From positions 1 through 38,574 of the IMG/VR virus record IMGVR_UViG_3300009183_000023: DNA of 38,574 bases; one strand, written 5' to 3'. Positions 1 through 6,064 of this stretch are shown here, one piece after another. Each line of letters starts with the position of its first letter. Position 1 is the first letter of the stretch. The notes under the pieces were generated by a model that worked only from the letters and a program-made list of their open reading frames with translations, made no database searches and was not told the origin of the DNA. Source of the stretch: a virus. Made by a program: the position numbers and the translations under genes.

Positions 1-123
1 AAACAAACCACTCCATCTATATGTACAAGGTTCAAAGCATGTGCGAGGAATTGTAATTAAATTAGCTTGAGCGCAAGTAGATGTATAAGTAAATGGTTGC
101 ATTACAGGTCTTGTGTAAGGCAT
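1..123. repeat. Terminal direct repeat, copy 1 (circular overlap)
   Basis: The first 123 bases are identical to 38452-38574. An open reading frame on the minus strand continues without interruption from this copy into the sequence preceding the other copy, so the simplest reading is a circular molecule (or circularly permuted phage genome) whose assembly overlaps itself by 123 bp. Unique length is 38,451 bp. A true short direct terminal repeat cannot be excluded. Confidence 0.95.
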
Positions 124-1146
124 TGCAATATTTTGCAAACCAAACATTGAATTGTTTGATAATAGAACAAAAGTTTGATTAAAATTGCATCCTACACCTG
201 CAGTAAGTGGATTGTTTATTCTTGCAATTTCCGAATTATTTCCGCGTGAAATATAAATTCTTCCATCATTTGCATACCATCCTGTTCCAAGTGCTGCTGC
301 AGTTTGTGTTGTTGCACCAACTAATGTAATTGTACCGGCACACACATTTATTTGCCTAACTTGTCCATTATTAGAAAAGACATAAAGCAAATTCTCTGCA
401 AACTTGCTATCGTAACATCCAGTAACACCATAAGCATTTGTGAAGCTTACAATACCTGTTGACTTATTAAATCTATAAGTTTCGATTCTATTTGCTCCAT
501 AATAACAAACTGAAATTCTATTACCATCTGGATGAAATGCCAAAGTACCTTGCGTTTGTCCAATTGTACCAACAAAACCTGCTGCAGAAATAACTGCAGG
601 TCCTATTCCTGTTGCAGTCAAAGGATAAGCGTAAAAATTAGCAGATAATGCACGTTTGCTTACAATCCAAATTGTATCACCTGAACAAGTTTCTAATGCT
701 CCCATTGATTCGCGCATGTTAAATGGGGCATTCAAAACAACATTCTTTGCAGCAGTTACATCACCCAAACCACTATTTAAACTCATATCTATTATTGAAT
801 AATAAATTGGAGCTGATACTTGATTTAAGGTAAATAAATAAAGTATGTTTGGTGTATTTGGTTGCTGAACTATTAATGCAGATTGTGTTGTTGAAGTATT
901 GCCAGTTAGCCCAGCACCATTTGGCATTGGATTGTTGTTTCTATCGTATGCAGTTATCCCATCTGAATAAGCAAGAATTTGACCTGCAGCATCTGAAAGG
1001 CAACTTGTACCTTCAATTTGATTAACAGAACTAAATCCACTTGTTCCAGGTGCAGAAAAATAAACATTTCTTCCAAATACCCAATTCTGATTCTGAGCAT
1101 TTAATAAGCATGGGAGAAAAAGTAAAAGTGTGATTAGTTTTTGCAT
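1..1146 (-). CDS. Secreted NWxFG-type protein, N-terminal 382 residues (crosses the junction)
   Basis: This is the 5' part of a gene that continues at 38451 down to 38302; the joined protein is 431 residues. The start at 1146 gives a signal peptide (residues 1-18, ending LLNAQ). The mature protein opens with NWVFGRN (residues 21-27), followed by a DAAGQILAYSDG...MPNG...STTQSA stretch. This is the hallmark of large surface proteins of Cytophaga/Flavobacteria that usually carry PKD repeats and a T9SS type B tail; repeated G/W/N-rich strands suggest a beta-propeller-like fold (inference). The last 80 residues look like an Ig/PKD repeat, but there is no CHU_C domain: the protein ends ...ASVIGF. 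It lies directly downstream of the Ig/PKD gene, whose end (GGILGF) is similar. Probable role: exported to the periplasm or surface of the infected cell; purpose unknown. No homology search was possible. Confidence 0.85.
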   Translation of the reverse strand, partial: MQKLITLLLFLPCLLNAQNQNWVFGRNVYFSAPGTSGFSSVNQIEGTSCLSDAAGQILAYSDGITAYDRNNNPMPNGAGLTGNTSTTQSALIVQQPNTPNILYLFTLNQVSAPIYYSIIDMSLNSGLGDVTAAKNVVLNAPFNMRESMGALETCSGDTIWIVSKRALSANFYAYPLTATGIGPAVISAAGFVGTIGQTQGTLAFHPDGNRISVCYYGANRIETYRFNKSTGIVSFTNAYGVTGCYDSKFAENLLYVFSNNGQVRQINVCAGTITLVGATTQTAAALGTGWYANDGRIYISRGNNSEIARINNPLTAGVGCNFNQTFVLLSNNSMFGLQNIAMPYTRPVMQPFTYTSTCAQANLITIPRTCFEPCTYRWSGLF

Positions 1147-1204
1147 GAGTTAAATTTCAGGTGTATGTATTGACTTCAAGTTTATTGTTCAGAAAACTTG
1201 ACTT

Positions 1205-1792
1205 CTAAAACCCAAGTATTCCTCCATTCGGAGAAGGTAAGCCCACAACAATATCTGTTGTACTTCCTGAACAACCATTTGTTCCTGTTGTGGTATAAGT
1301 AATAGTTTGTCCTACCATTGAAGGTGTAATGGTTGTAACTACGTTTCCAAGTGCATCTGTATAAACTCCTCCAGTTGGTGTTCCTACTCCTATGGGAATT
1401 CCCGACACATTACTAAAACAAATGTTAGTAAGATTTAATGTTGGTGGAGTTGGTAAAATTACATCAATACAAAAGTTAATTGTTGTATCACATCCACTTG
1501 CAACATTTGTTACTGTATAATTTCCAGTAAAGTTACCTGCAGTATTACTTATTACTGCCCATGTAATTTGATTAGTACCTTGTCCAACAAATGCATTTGG
1601 GACATTTGATGTCCAAACAATGGTGTATTGAGGTACTGCAAATGGCGCACCTGTTGCAAGGTTCTGAGCTGTAAAGCCTCCTCCTTGTCCTACGCATTTT
1701 TGTAAACAAGGTTGTGAAATTGCTACAATCGCAATAAGCGTTAAAATAGCTGTAAGAATTATTTTCATAGGATTTAAGTGTTGGTTTTTCAT
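1205..1792 (-). CDS. Secreted Ig/PKD-like repeat protein
   Basis: The start at 1792 overlaps the upstream stop (ATGA). An internal ATG at 1768 puts the signal peptide (MKIILTAILTLIAIVAIS-Q) right at the N-terminus and may be the true start, giving 187 residues. The mature part is Thr/Gly/Asn-rich with two modules: residues about 35-115, and about 117-190 with the CFSNVSGIPIGVGTPTGGVY...NGCSGSTT pattern of Ig-like repeats in Bacteroidota surface proteins. Two internal Cys pairs could form disulphides after export. The C-terminus is SPNGGILGF; the next gene ends in a similar hydrophobic ...IGF. Exported, probably surface or periplasmic. It sits between the lysis genes and the NWxFG gene, so late expression with lysis is inferred. 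Function unknown. Confidence 0.8.
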   Translation of the reverse strand: MKNQHLNPMKIILTAILTLIAIVAISQPCLQKCVGQGGGFTAQNLATGAPFAVPQYTIVWTSNVPNAFVGQGTNQITWAVISNTAGNFTGNYTVTNVASGCDTTINFCIDVILPTPPTLNLTNICFSNVSGIPIGVGTPTGGVYTDALGNVVTTITPSMVGQTITYTTTGTNGCSGSTTDIVVGLPSPNGGILGF

Positions 1793-1989
1793 TTTTTAAA
1801 TGTTTTTTTGTAATAGTCTTTTGCACTTTCATATTCAAATGGACACCACTCCGCTTCACCTTGTTCGTAAGCTTCAATTATCTGCATTTTTTCCATTGCT
1901 TTTGCTTTGACAATAACTTCATCACAATTTAAAGTTGTAATTCCTTTAATATAAAGTGCAAGCCATTCAACTGCTGTTTGGTTTTTCAT
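1789..1989 (-). CDS. Small conserved-type phage protein (YYxxTF family)
   Basis: The 66-residue product starts at ATG 1989 (a TTG nine bases further upstream is less likely). It has the layout QTAVEWL - AMEKMQIIEAYEQG - YESAKDYYKKTF. The same three-block layout occurs in the proteins at 3936-4187 and 4656-4892, suggesting a paralogous family; proteins ending in YYxxTF are recurrent small hypotheticals in Bacteroidota phages. It is highly charged, with no membrane segment. The stop overlaps the start of the secreted Ig/PKD gene (ATGA), so the two are translationally coupled. Function unknown. Confidence 0.75.
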   Translation of the reverse strand: MKNQTAVEWLALYIKGITTLNCDEVIVKAKAMEKMQIIEAYEQGEAEWCPFEYESAKDYYKKTFKK

Positions 1990-1990
1990 A

Positions 1991-2176
1991 TCAATCAATC
2001 ATTTTAGTTACGCATTGAATGCAAATTGGATGTGTTTCAACTTCCTGATTACAAGAGGAACAAAGATTAACTTTTGCATCTAACTTATTAATCAATTCTT
2101 GGAAGTTATCTTTTCTTGTAAATTCAAACATCCTTCCGGCCTCGTAGGCTAATTTCATTTCTTGTAGTGTGTACAT
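1991..2176 (-). CDS. Small protein with C-terminal zinc-knuckle-like cysteines
   Basis: A 61-residue protein. The first half (EMKLAYEAGRMFEFTRKDNFQELI) resembles the EKxQIxxAY block of the small-protein family nearby. The second half has two Cys pairs (CSSC at about 38-41 and CIQC at about 52-55) with the spacing of a zinc ribbon. It overlaps the TTG/ATG start region of the next gene. Function unknown; metal binding is inferred from cysteine spacing only. Confidence 0.7.
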   Translation of the reverse strand: MYTLQEMKLAYEAGRMFEFTRKDNFQELINKLDAKVNLCSSCNQEVETHPICIQCVTKMID

Positions 2177-2187
2177 ATATGTGGTTT

Positions 2188-2841
2188 TTATTGTTCAATT
2201 AATCTTATTACTTTGCTAACCTGCCATAATTCCCTTACTCGTACAAATACTCCGTAACCATCTCTGCTTCCTCCTGGATTGGTGTTCCCTTCGATTGTGA
2301 TAATGTTTCCTTTTTCGGTAACACCCAAGACAATAAATATGTGGGCATCCCTGCCAAGATTAGAAAAATAAATAGTAGCGATGTCGCCCCTTCTGATCTC
2401 TGTTTGCAAAATGGAACGGCCTGCTTTTGCTTTGTTGAATACAACTTTTTCCTTCCAAATACCATTGCTCCAATTAGGAACATAACCGCTAACAGGGCAA
2501 GAAATGCAAGTATTACGACAAATAATACCCACGTAAGCAGCGCACCAAGGAGCCGGAAAGTTAATACCAACGGAATTAAGCATATTTTTAACATCCTTAC
2601 CCCAATTGGAGCCTTTGGGACGTTCTTCTGTTCCAAGGTAGTACAATGATTGGTTAATGAAGCATTCGGTAAGTACATGGTCTGTCTTAAATTTATGGTA
2701 CGTTAAATTAGAATTAGACTGTGCGCTAAGAAAATGGCTGCAAGTATTCCAAAGAAATAGCAGGCCCAATAAAATCGAAGTTCTTTTACACCAATTTTTG
2801 TTGTTTCTTCTCTGTCTGTGTATTGCTCCCAAATATCCCAT
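2188..2841 (-). CDS. Exported CHAP-domain endolysin
   Basis: A 217-residue cysteine amidohydrolase/peptidase of the CHAP (NlpC/P60-like) type, predicted to cut peptidoglycan at lysis. The candidate catalytic Cys100 is in APWCAAYVG, His167 in RDAHIFIVLG, and the third polar residue in IEGNTN (184-188). The N-terminus has basic residues, a hydrophobic core (SILLGLLFLW) and an Ala-Gln-Ser cleavage-like site at about 40-42, so it is probably Sec-exported or a signal-anchor-release enzyme rather than purely holin-released. The start lies 139 bases inside the upstream membrane-protein gene, in another frame. No later ATG would keep both the signal peptide and the catalytic Cys. The holin-like neighbour supports a lysis cassette. 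Confidence 0.85.
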   Translation of the reverse strand: MGYLGAIHRQRRNNKNWCKRTSILLGLLFLWNTCSHFLSAQSNSNLTYHKFKTDHVLTECFINQSLYYLGTEERPKGSNWGKDVKNMLNSVGINFPAPWCAAYVGIICRNTCISCPVSGYVPNWSNGIWKEKVVFNKAKAGRSILQTEIRRGDIATIYFSNLGRDAHIFIVLGVTEKGNIITIEGNTNPGGSRDGYGVFVRVRELWQVSKVIRLIEQ

Positions 2842-3149
2842 CTATTGTATTTTATTGCTGCATAAGCTGCAGCGTTTGCCAAAAATACGTAAATCATTGC
2901 AATCAGCATAATTTCAAATGCTTTCAAGCTTCTATTTGGTTCTGCAGGATTATCATGGAAGCAATTAAACAACCAATTTATTCCAGATATTTCAAGCAAT
3001 ATTGGATAAATACATAATGCTAAAATTGTTAATGGCATTGTTACCAATTCAGGAAAGTTCTTTGCAGAAATTTTCAGCCATTTGAAGATTTTTATTGATT
3101 GCAAATACATTGCAATAATGAATATTGATATTTTTCTTTTCATGATCAT
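2703..3149 (-). CDS. Holin-like integral membrane protein
   Basis: A 148-residue protein with about four hydrophobic segments: near residues 5-20, 35-55, 80-105 and 128-148 (the last ending HSLILI). The start at 3149 overlaps the upstream stop (ATGA); an ATG two codons later is an alternative. Size, membrane topology and position immediately upstream of, and overlapping, the CHAP endolysin support a holin role, i.e. permeabilising the inner membrane at lysis. No family motif was recognised, so the name rests on topology and context. The 3' 139 bases also encode the N-terminus of the endolysin. Confidence 0.65.
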   Translation of the reverse strand: MIMKRKISIFIIAMYLQSIKIFKWLKISAKNFPELVTMPLTILALCIYPILLEISGINWLFNCFHDNPAEPNRSLKAFEIMLIAMIYVFLANAAAYAAIKYNRWDIWEQYTDREETTKIGVKELRFYWACYFFGILAAIFLAHSLILI

Positions 3150-3361
3150 GCTGTTATTTGTCGTTTGTCAATTGGAATAAATCCACTTCCATTTCCATGT
3201 ACTACTTTTATAAAGTCAACCTCAACCTTTGCTGAGTTAATTATTACCTGGGCAATGTCAGCAATTGCTTTTGCTTTATCCATTTCCATATCTCCTTCTT
3301 TTACCATTTCAATAATTTCAAAAAGGTGATCTCTTAAATCTTCTATTTTATTACGTGCCAT
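3146..3361 (-). CDS. Small conserved phage protein (ARNKIEDLRDHLFE type)
   Basis: A 71-residue, mostly helical charged protein: MARNKIEDLRDHLFEIIEMV, then MDKAKAIADIAQVIINSAKVEVDF. This pattern (a D-L-R-x-H-L-F motif followed by A-K-A-I-x-x-I-A-Q-V-I-x-x-S-A-K-x-E-V) is one I recognise from many small phage hypotheticals of both Gram-negative and Bacteroidota phages. No biochemical role is known to me. It overlaps the HNH gene by 19 bases upstream and the holin-like gene by 4 bases downstream, so it belongs to the leftward operon. Confidence 0.75.
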   Translation of the reverse strand: MARNKIEDLRDHLFEIIEMVKEGDMEMDKAKAIADIAQVIINSAKVEVDFIKVVHGNGSGFIPIDKRQITA

Positions 3362-3939
3362 AATTTATTTAGTGTTTTGATTGTTTCTCTTAATTCAATT
3401 GGGTATTTGGTGATGGTATTTCTATGCATATTCTCAACTTTAGTAATAGCTTCAAGATTTTCTATATCAAAATTTGATATATTTTTATCTTTAAAAGTGA
3501 CTATCATATTGGATGCAATCTTACCATGATGTTCCTCGTAAATATGTCTATGTTTAAGGACCCATTTGCGAGGTTCTGAAATCTTAATGTAAGTATAACC
3601 ATCTTCATCTATGCGTTCAGAACCAACTGGCCTATGATTAGGGGGGATTGAACCTTTTTTAAATTGAGTAATTTCACCTCCTATTTTTAAACCTTTCATT
3701 CCTTTATTCCATGGAATATTTCCCTTTGGAAAAAATGTACTATGGTTTCCAGTCTTTAATCTACCACTTGATTCTGTTGCAAGGTATTGAGCAGTTTTGT
3801 GAAGCTTTAATAAATTAGCTTTACAATAACATTGTTTGACTGACTTACCCAACATTACTGCAACATCCTTAGTGGAAATGTGCGGATAATGTTTTACCAT
3901 GATTTCAATTTCTTCTGTTGACCAGGTGCAGCGTGTCAT
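3343..3939 (-). CDS. HNH endonuclease with N-terminal Myb-like helix-turn-helix
   Basis: A 198-residue protein. Residues about 3-45 (CTWSTEEIEIMVKHYPHIST... VAVMLGKS) look like a SANT/Myb-type DNA-binding helix-turn-helix. The C-terminal half has the phage HNH pattern: YTYIKI...WVLKHRHIYEEHHG (His residues near 129-137) and KDKNISNFDIENLEAITKVENMHRN, where the Asn-His pair closes the ββα-metal fold. Free-standing enzymes of this kind are common selfish homing-type nucleases in phages. It overlaps the upstream gene by 4 bases (ATGA) and the downstream one by 19, so it is well integrated in the operon. No interrupted host gene is visible, so mobility is inference. Confidence 0.85.
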   Translation of the reverse strand: MTRCTWSTEEIEIMVKHYPHISTKDVAVMLGKSVKQCYCKANLLKLHKTAQYLATESSGRLKTGNHSTFFPKGNIPWNKGMKGLKIGGEITQFKKGSIPPNHRPVGSERIDEDGYTYIKISEPRKWVLKHRHIYEEHHGKIASNMIVTFKDKNISNFDIENLEAITKVENMHRNTITKYPIELRETIKTLNKLWHVIK

Positions 3940-4187
3940 AAATCATAAACTATTTCATAGTAATTTTCAAACTCATCCTTAATAAAATTTGTTATTGCAT
4001 TTGATTTATACTTAATCATAGTCAATGCAAAATCTTTCATTTGATTTTTCTCTAATTTCAATCCATCTGCATAAGATTTTTGCATTCTCTCACCAAATTC
4101 CTTTTGAGTAATTAAACCATTGGACTGATCATGTACATGATTTAATACCTCAAAGAATAATTCTTGTATTGCGGTTTCCTTTGCCAT
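3936..4187 (-). CDS. Small hypothetical protein, paralogue of 4656-4892
   Basis: An 83-residue charged helical protein: KETAIQELFFEVLNHVHDQ, FGERMQKSYADGLKLEKNQMKDFA, then ENYYEIVYDL. It aligns by eye with the 78-residue protein at 4656-4892 (QETASQRLYYEIQSHLSDL, FQDRMEQSYKDSIAFEKQQIADAY, EQYYEQTFIF), so the two are probably tandem paralogues separated by two unrelated small genes. It overlaps the HNH gene start. Function unknown. Confidence 0.75.
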   Translation of the reverse strand: MAKETAIQELFFEVLNHVHDQSNGLITQKEFGERMQKSYADGLKLEKNQMKDFALTMIKYKSNAITNFIKDEFENYYEIVYDL

Positions 4188-4189
4188 AA

Positions 4190-4453
4190 CTAAAATATTA
4201 TTGCTCCTAAAATAAATCCTGCAATAAAAATTAATGCATAAACACCTTTATTTAAATCAAGGTCCATTGGATTTTGCGCTTCTTCTTCTGGTTGCAATTT
4301 ACCCCTGCGCAATCCTTTTATAAGTTCTACTTCTGTGAACAGGTAAAAGTCAGCTTGGTCATTTTTTACCAAGTAAACTGCTTCGTAAGTGTCGGATTCT
4401 GCCATGTGTTTCTTAGCAGAATTCGGAATGGTTTTTATTTGTCCTTCTTTCAT
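4190..4453 (-). CDS. Small tail-anchored membrane protein
   Basis: An 87-residue protein starting at ATG 4453, just after the upstream stop. An upstream in-frame ATG at 4504 would overlap the previous gene by 47 bases, and 4453 has the same ACC-ATG context as neighbouring starts. The N-terminal about 65 residues are soluble and acidic (AESDTYEAVYLVKNDQADFY... PEEEAQNP). The last 18 residues are a single hydrophobic helix (VYALIFIAGFILGAIIF) reaching the C-terminus, typical of a tail anchor. It lies in the leftward small-gene operon. Function unknown. Confidence 0.65.
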   Translation of the reverse strand: MKEGQIKTIPNSAKKHMAESDTYEAVYLVKNDQADFYLFTEVELIKGLRRGKLQPEEEAQNPMDLDLNKGVYALIFIAGFILGAIIF

Positions 4454-4457
4454 GGTT

Positions 4458-4652
4458 TTAGTTTTTAAGTCTTGAATAATTTGATCTTGGAAAACAATAA
4501 ACATTTATATCGTATTTTGATTCTAAAATTTCATCAACTTCGTAAGTTCCGTATTGATGTTCAAATACTGTTCCTAATGGAATTAATACTTCAAGTACTA
4601 TTGTACTTACACCTGAATCATCATTAAGATGATATGTTATTTCTTTTTTCAT
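4458..4652 (-). CDS. Small hypothetical protein
   Basis: A 64-residue protein, beta-rich in composition (TIVLEVLIPLGTVFEHQYGTYEVDEIL), with no membrane segment or recognised motif. The start at 4652 follows the upstream stop closely and carries the A-rich, ACC-ATG context of this operon; the next gene starts 5 bases after its stop. Real by position and tight packing; function unknown. Confidence 0.65.
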   Translation of the reverse strand: MKKEITYHLNDDSGVSTIVLEVLIPLGTVFEHQYGTYEVDEILESKYDINVYCFPRSNYSRLKN

Positions 4653-4655
4653 GGT

Positions 4656-4892
4656 TTAAAATATAAATGTTTGTTCGTAATACTGTTCTCCACTTGAATA
4701 ATCTTGCATATCAGCATCAGCCTCGTAATCGTAAGCATCGGCTATCTGTTGCTTCTCAAAGGCAATTGAATCTTTATAAGATTGCTCCATTCTATCTTGA
4801 AAGACATTCCAACTAATTGTTGCATGTCTTAAATCTGAAAGGTGCGATTGTATCTCATAATACAATCTTTGGCTTGCGGTTTCTTGGTTCAT
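4656..4892 (-). CDS. Small hypothetical protein (YYxxTF family)
   Basis: A 78-residue acidic helical protein. Its three blocks (QETASQRLYYEIQ, FEKQQIADAYDYE, GEQYYEQTF) recur in the products of 3936-4187 and 1789-1989. It is the second gene of the leftward transcript that starts near 5090. No enzymatic motif. I recognise the EKQQIxDAY...YYxxTF pattern from small proteins of flavobacterial phages, with no assigned role. Confidence 0.75.
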   Translation of the reverse strand: MNQETASQRLYYEIQSHLSDLRHATISWNVFQDRMEQSYKDSIAFEKQQIADAYDYEADADMQDYSSGEQYYEQTFIF

Positions 4893-4895
4893 AAT

Positions 4896-5075
4896 TTAAA
4901 AATCAGTTAATTTATCAAATACAGCATCTATAATTGCAGATTGTGTTACATTATTTTGAGCGCAGGCAAATACGCATCCAATGGCACTTTCAATTGATAG
5001 CCCATCTTCCTTATTGTAATTACCTTTTACTTGAATTTCGCAGTCATTGACCACAATAGTTACATCTATTTTCAT
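4896..5075 (-). CDS. Small hypothetical protein, first gene of leftward transcript
   Basis: A 59-residue reading frame (MKIDVTIVVNDCEIQVKGNY at its start, ending DKLTDF). It fills the otherwise empty space between the divergent promoter region and the next leftward gene. Its start lies about 20 bases downstream of a perfect TTTG-N19-TACATTTG promoter, which is the main support for it being real. Two central Cys residues (CVFACA); no recognised domain. Function unknown. Confidence 0.7.
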   Translation of the reverse strand: MKIDVTIVVNDCEIQVKGNYNKEDGLSIESAIGCVFACAQNNVTQSAIIDAVFDKLTDF

Positions 5076-5098
5076 TTTGATTGGTTTTTAGTATGGCA

Positions 5099-5129
5099 CA
5101 AATGTAAATTAAATTTATATATTTGCAAA
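5099..5129 (-). promoter_or_regulatory. Bacteroidota-type promoter for the leftward operon
   Basis: On the minus strand TTTG (5129-5126) is followed after exactly 19 bases by TACATTTG (5106-5099), the -33/-7 consensus (TTTG, TAnnTTTG) of Bacteroidota sigma-ABfr promoters. The ATG of the first leftward gene is 24 bases downstream of the -7 box. It is nearly identical in design to the promoter at 5663-5693. Confidence 0.85.
5118..5125 (+). promoter_or_regulatory. Rightward -7 box overlapping the leftward promoter
   Basis: TATATTTG fits TAnnTTTG and is followed 19 bases later by the ATG at 5145. No good -33 TTG is present at the usual distance. The box lies between the -33 and -7 boxes of the leftward promoter, so both polymerases could not sit here at once; mutual exclusion is inferred. 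Confidence 0.45.
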
Positions 5130-5144
5130 CAAATAATTAAAATA

Positions 5145-5651
5145 ATGAAAAAAATATTTTTTATTCTACTCACTACATTTTTAATGTATGGATGTGTCAC
5201 CGAAAAAAAACGTGCAAAGATTTGTGCTACTTGCGCAGTTAAAGAAGAAAGAATTGATAGCACTATATATAAAGAGTATTGGAGCTTCAGGGATAGTGTA
5301 TTAAATGTCCCAAAAGATTCTGCAATAATTGAATATGTTGTTGGTCCATGTCCAGATGGAACTATACCGGTGATTAAAGAAATCTATAAAAGGGATGGAA
5401 GGAAAACAACAATTACTGGTAAAGTCACCGGTAATAAAATTACAGTCAAAGCAGATGTTGGTGTTGAACAGTTAAAATTTGAAATTAAAGAAAAGACCAG
5501 AGAGATTGAAAGATTAAAAAAAGTAAATAAAACTTTACCTTGTCAAGAAAAGTTTGCAGAAGATTTCTTTTATTATAGTGGAATTTGCGCTTATATTTTA
5601 GCATTCCTTGCAATTGTCTTGGCCGTAATTTATAGATCAATAAAAAAATAA
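5145..5651 (+). CDS. Lipoprotein with C-terminal membrane helix, putative u-spanin
   Basis: A 168-residue protein. The start at 5145 gives a classic lipoprotein signal (MKKIFFILLTTFLMYGC, lipid-carrying Cys17); starts further upstream would run through the promoter. The middle is a charged region with a predicted coiled coil (FEIKEKTREIERLKKVNK, about residues 110-130). Residues about 143-163 form a hydrophobic helix ending in YRSIKK. N-terminal lipobox plus C-terminal membrane helix is the layout of unimolecular spanins (phage T1 gp11 type), which join the outer and inner membranes and fuse them at lysis. A CATCAVK motif after the lipobox recurs in similar Bacteroidota phage proteins as far as I recall. 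It is separated from the holin/endolysin genes by the divergent promoter region. Confidence 0.65.
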   Translation: MKKIFFILLTTFLMYGCVTEKKRAKICATCAVKEERIDSTIYKEYWSFRDSVLNVPKDSAIIEYVVGPCPDGTIPVIKEIYKRDGRKTTITGKVTGNKITVKADVGVEQLKFEIKEKTREIERLKKVNKTLPCQEKFAEDFFYYSGICAYILAFLAIVLAVIYRSIKK

Positions 5652-5662
5652 TTAATTATTTG

Positions 5663-5693
5663 TTTGCAATTAATAAAAATACATTTACATTTG
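5663..5693 (+). promoter_or_regulatory. Early rightward promoter, leaderless
   Basis: TTTG (5663-5666), 19 bases, then TACATTTG (5686-5693). The next ATG (5699) is only 5 bases beyond the -7 box, so transcription should begin at or within a base or two of the start codon and give a leaderless mRNA. It is the same TTTGCAA...TTACATTTG design as the leftward promoter. Confidence 0.85.
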
Positions 5694-5698
5694 TCCCC

Positions 5699-5842
5699 AT
5701 GAATGAGCAAAATAAAAAAGGCCGAGGCCGTCCCAAAGGAACTACTAAGGAACCAACAAAGATTTATGCCAGGAGAATAAGAGAATCAAAATATGATGAA
5801 CTTGCTCCAAAATTAGATGAACTAATCAATCAAACTAAATAA
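5699..5842 (+). CDS. Small AT-hook-like basic protein, first gene of early rightward operon
   Basis: A 47-residue protein. The start is placed at 5699 because the promoter -7 box ends at 5693; upstream in-frame starts would be untranscribed. KKGRGRPKGTTKEPTK carries the R-G-R-P-K AT-hook core, followed by a short helical segment (KYDELAPKLDELINQ). Such small GRPKGT proteins are common in phages. As the first gene behind a strong promoter it could act as an early DNA-binding regulator; that is inference. Confidence 0.65.
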   Translation: MNEQNKKGRGRPKGTTKEPTKIYARRIRESKYDELAPKLDELINQTK

Positions 5843-5850
5843 ATAATACC

Positions 5851-6063
5851 ATGAAAAAACCAATCATTTCAAACGTGCCAAACTTAATGGCAAGACTTTT
5901 GAAGCTTCAACAATTACATCTGGAAGCACAGATTATTAAACAAGAATTTATTTGCCATTATTTCTTCAACCGGATAGATCATGATGATTTTAATACTCAG
6001 ATTGCCGAAACTGAAAAAGAAATAAAAGGTTTATCTGTATCAATTCAAGCAATACTTAATTGA
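5851..6063 (+). CDS. Small hypothetical helical protein
   Basis: A 70-residue protein, helical with coiled-coil character (LMARLLKLQQLHLEAQIIKQ at about 12-31; ETEKEIKGLSVSIQ near the end). No recognised domain. It is packed between neighbours in the early rightward operon, 8 bases after the previous stop and 1 base before the next start. Function unknown. Confidence 0.65.
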   Translation: MKKPIISNVPNLMARLLKLQQLHLEAQIIKQEFICHYFFNRIDHDDFNTQIAETEKEIKGLSVSIQAILN

Positions 6064-6064
6064 T

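Noticed and set aside
2235-2678. Hydrophobic 147-codon frame on the minus strand that looks like a membrane protein
   Set aside because: It overlaps the CHAP endolysin in another frame; the endolysin has catalytic motifs and an operon context, so the hydrophobic pattern is a by-product.
5031-5144. N-terminal extension of the spanin-like gene
   Set aside because: It would start upstream of the divergent promoter region and bury the lipoprotein signal 38 residues in; the start at 5145 is better.
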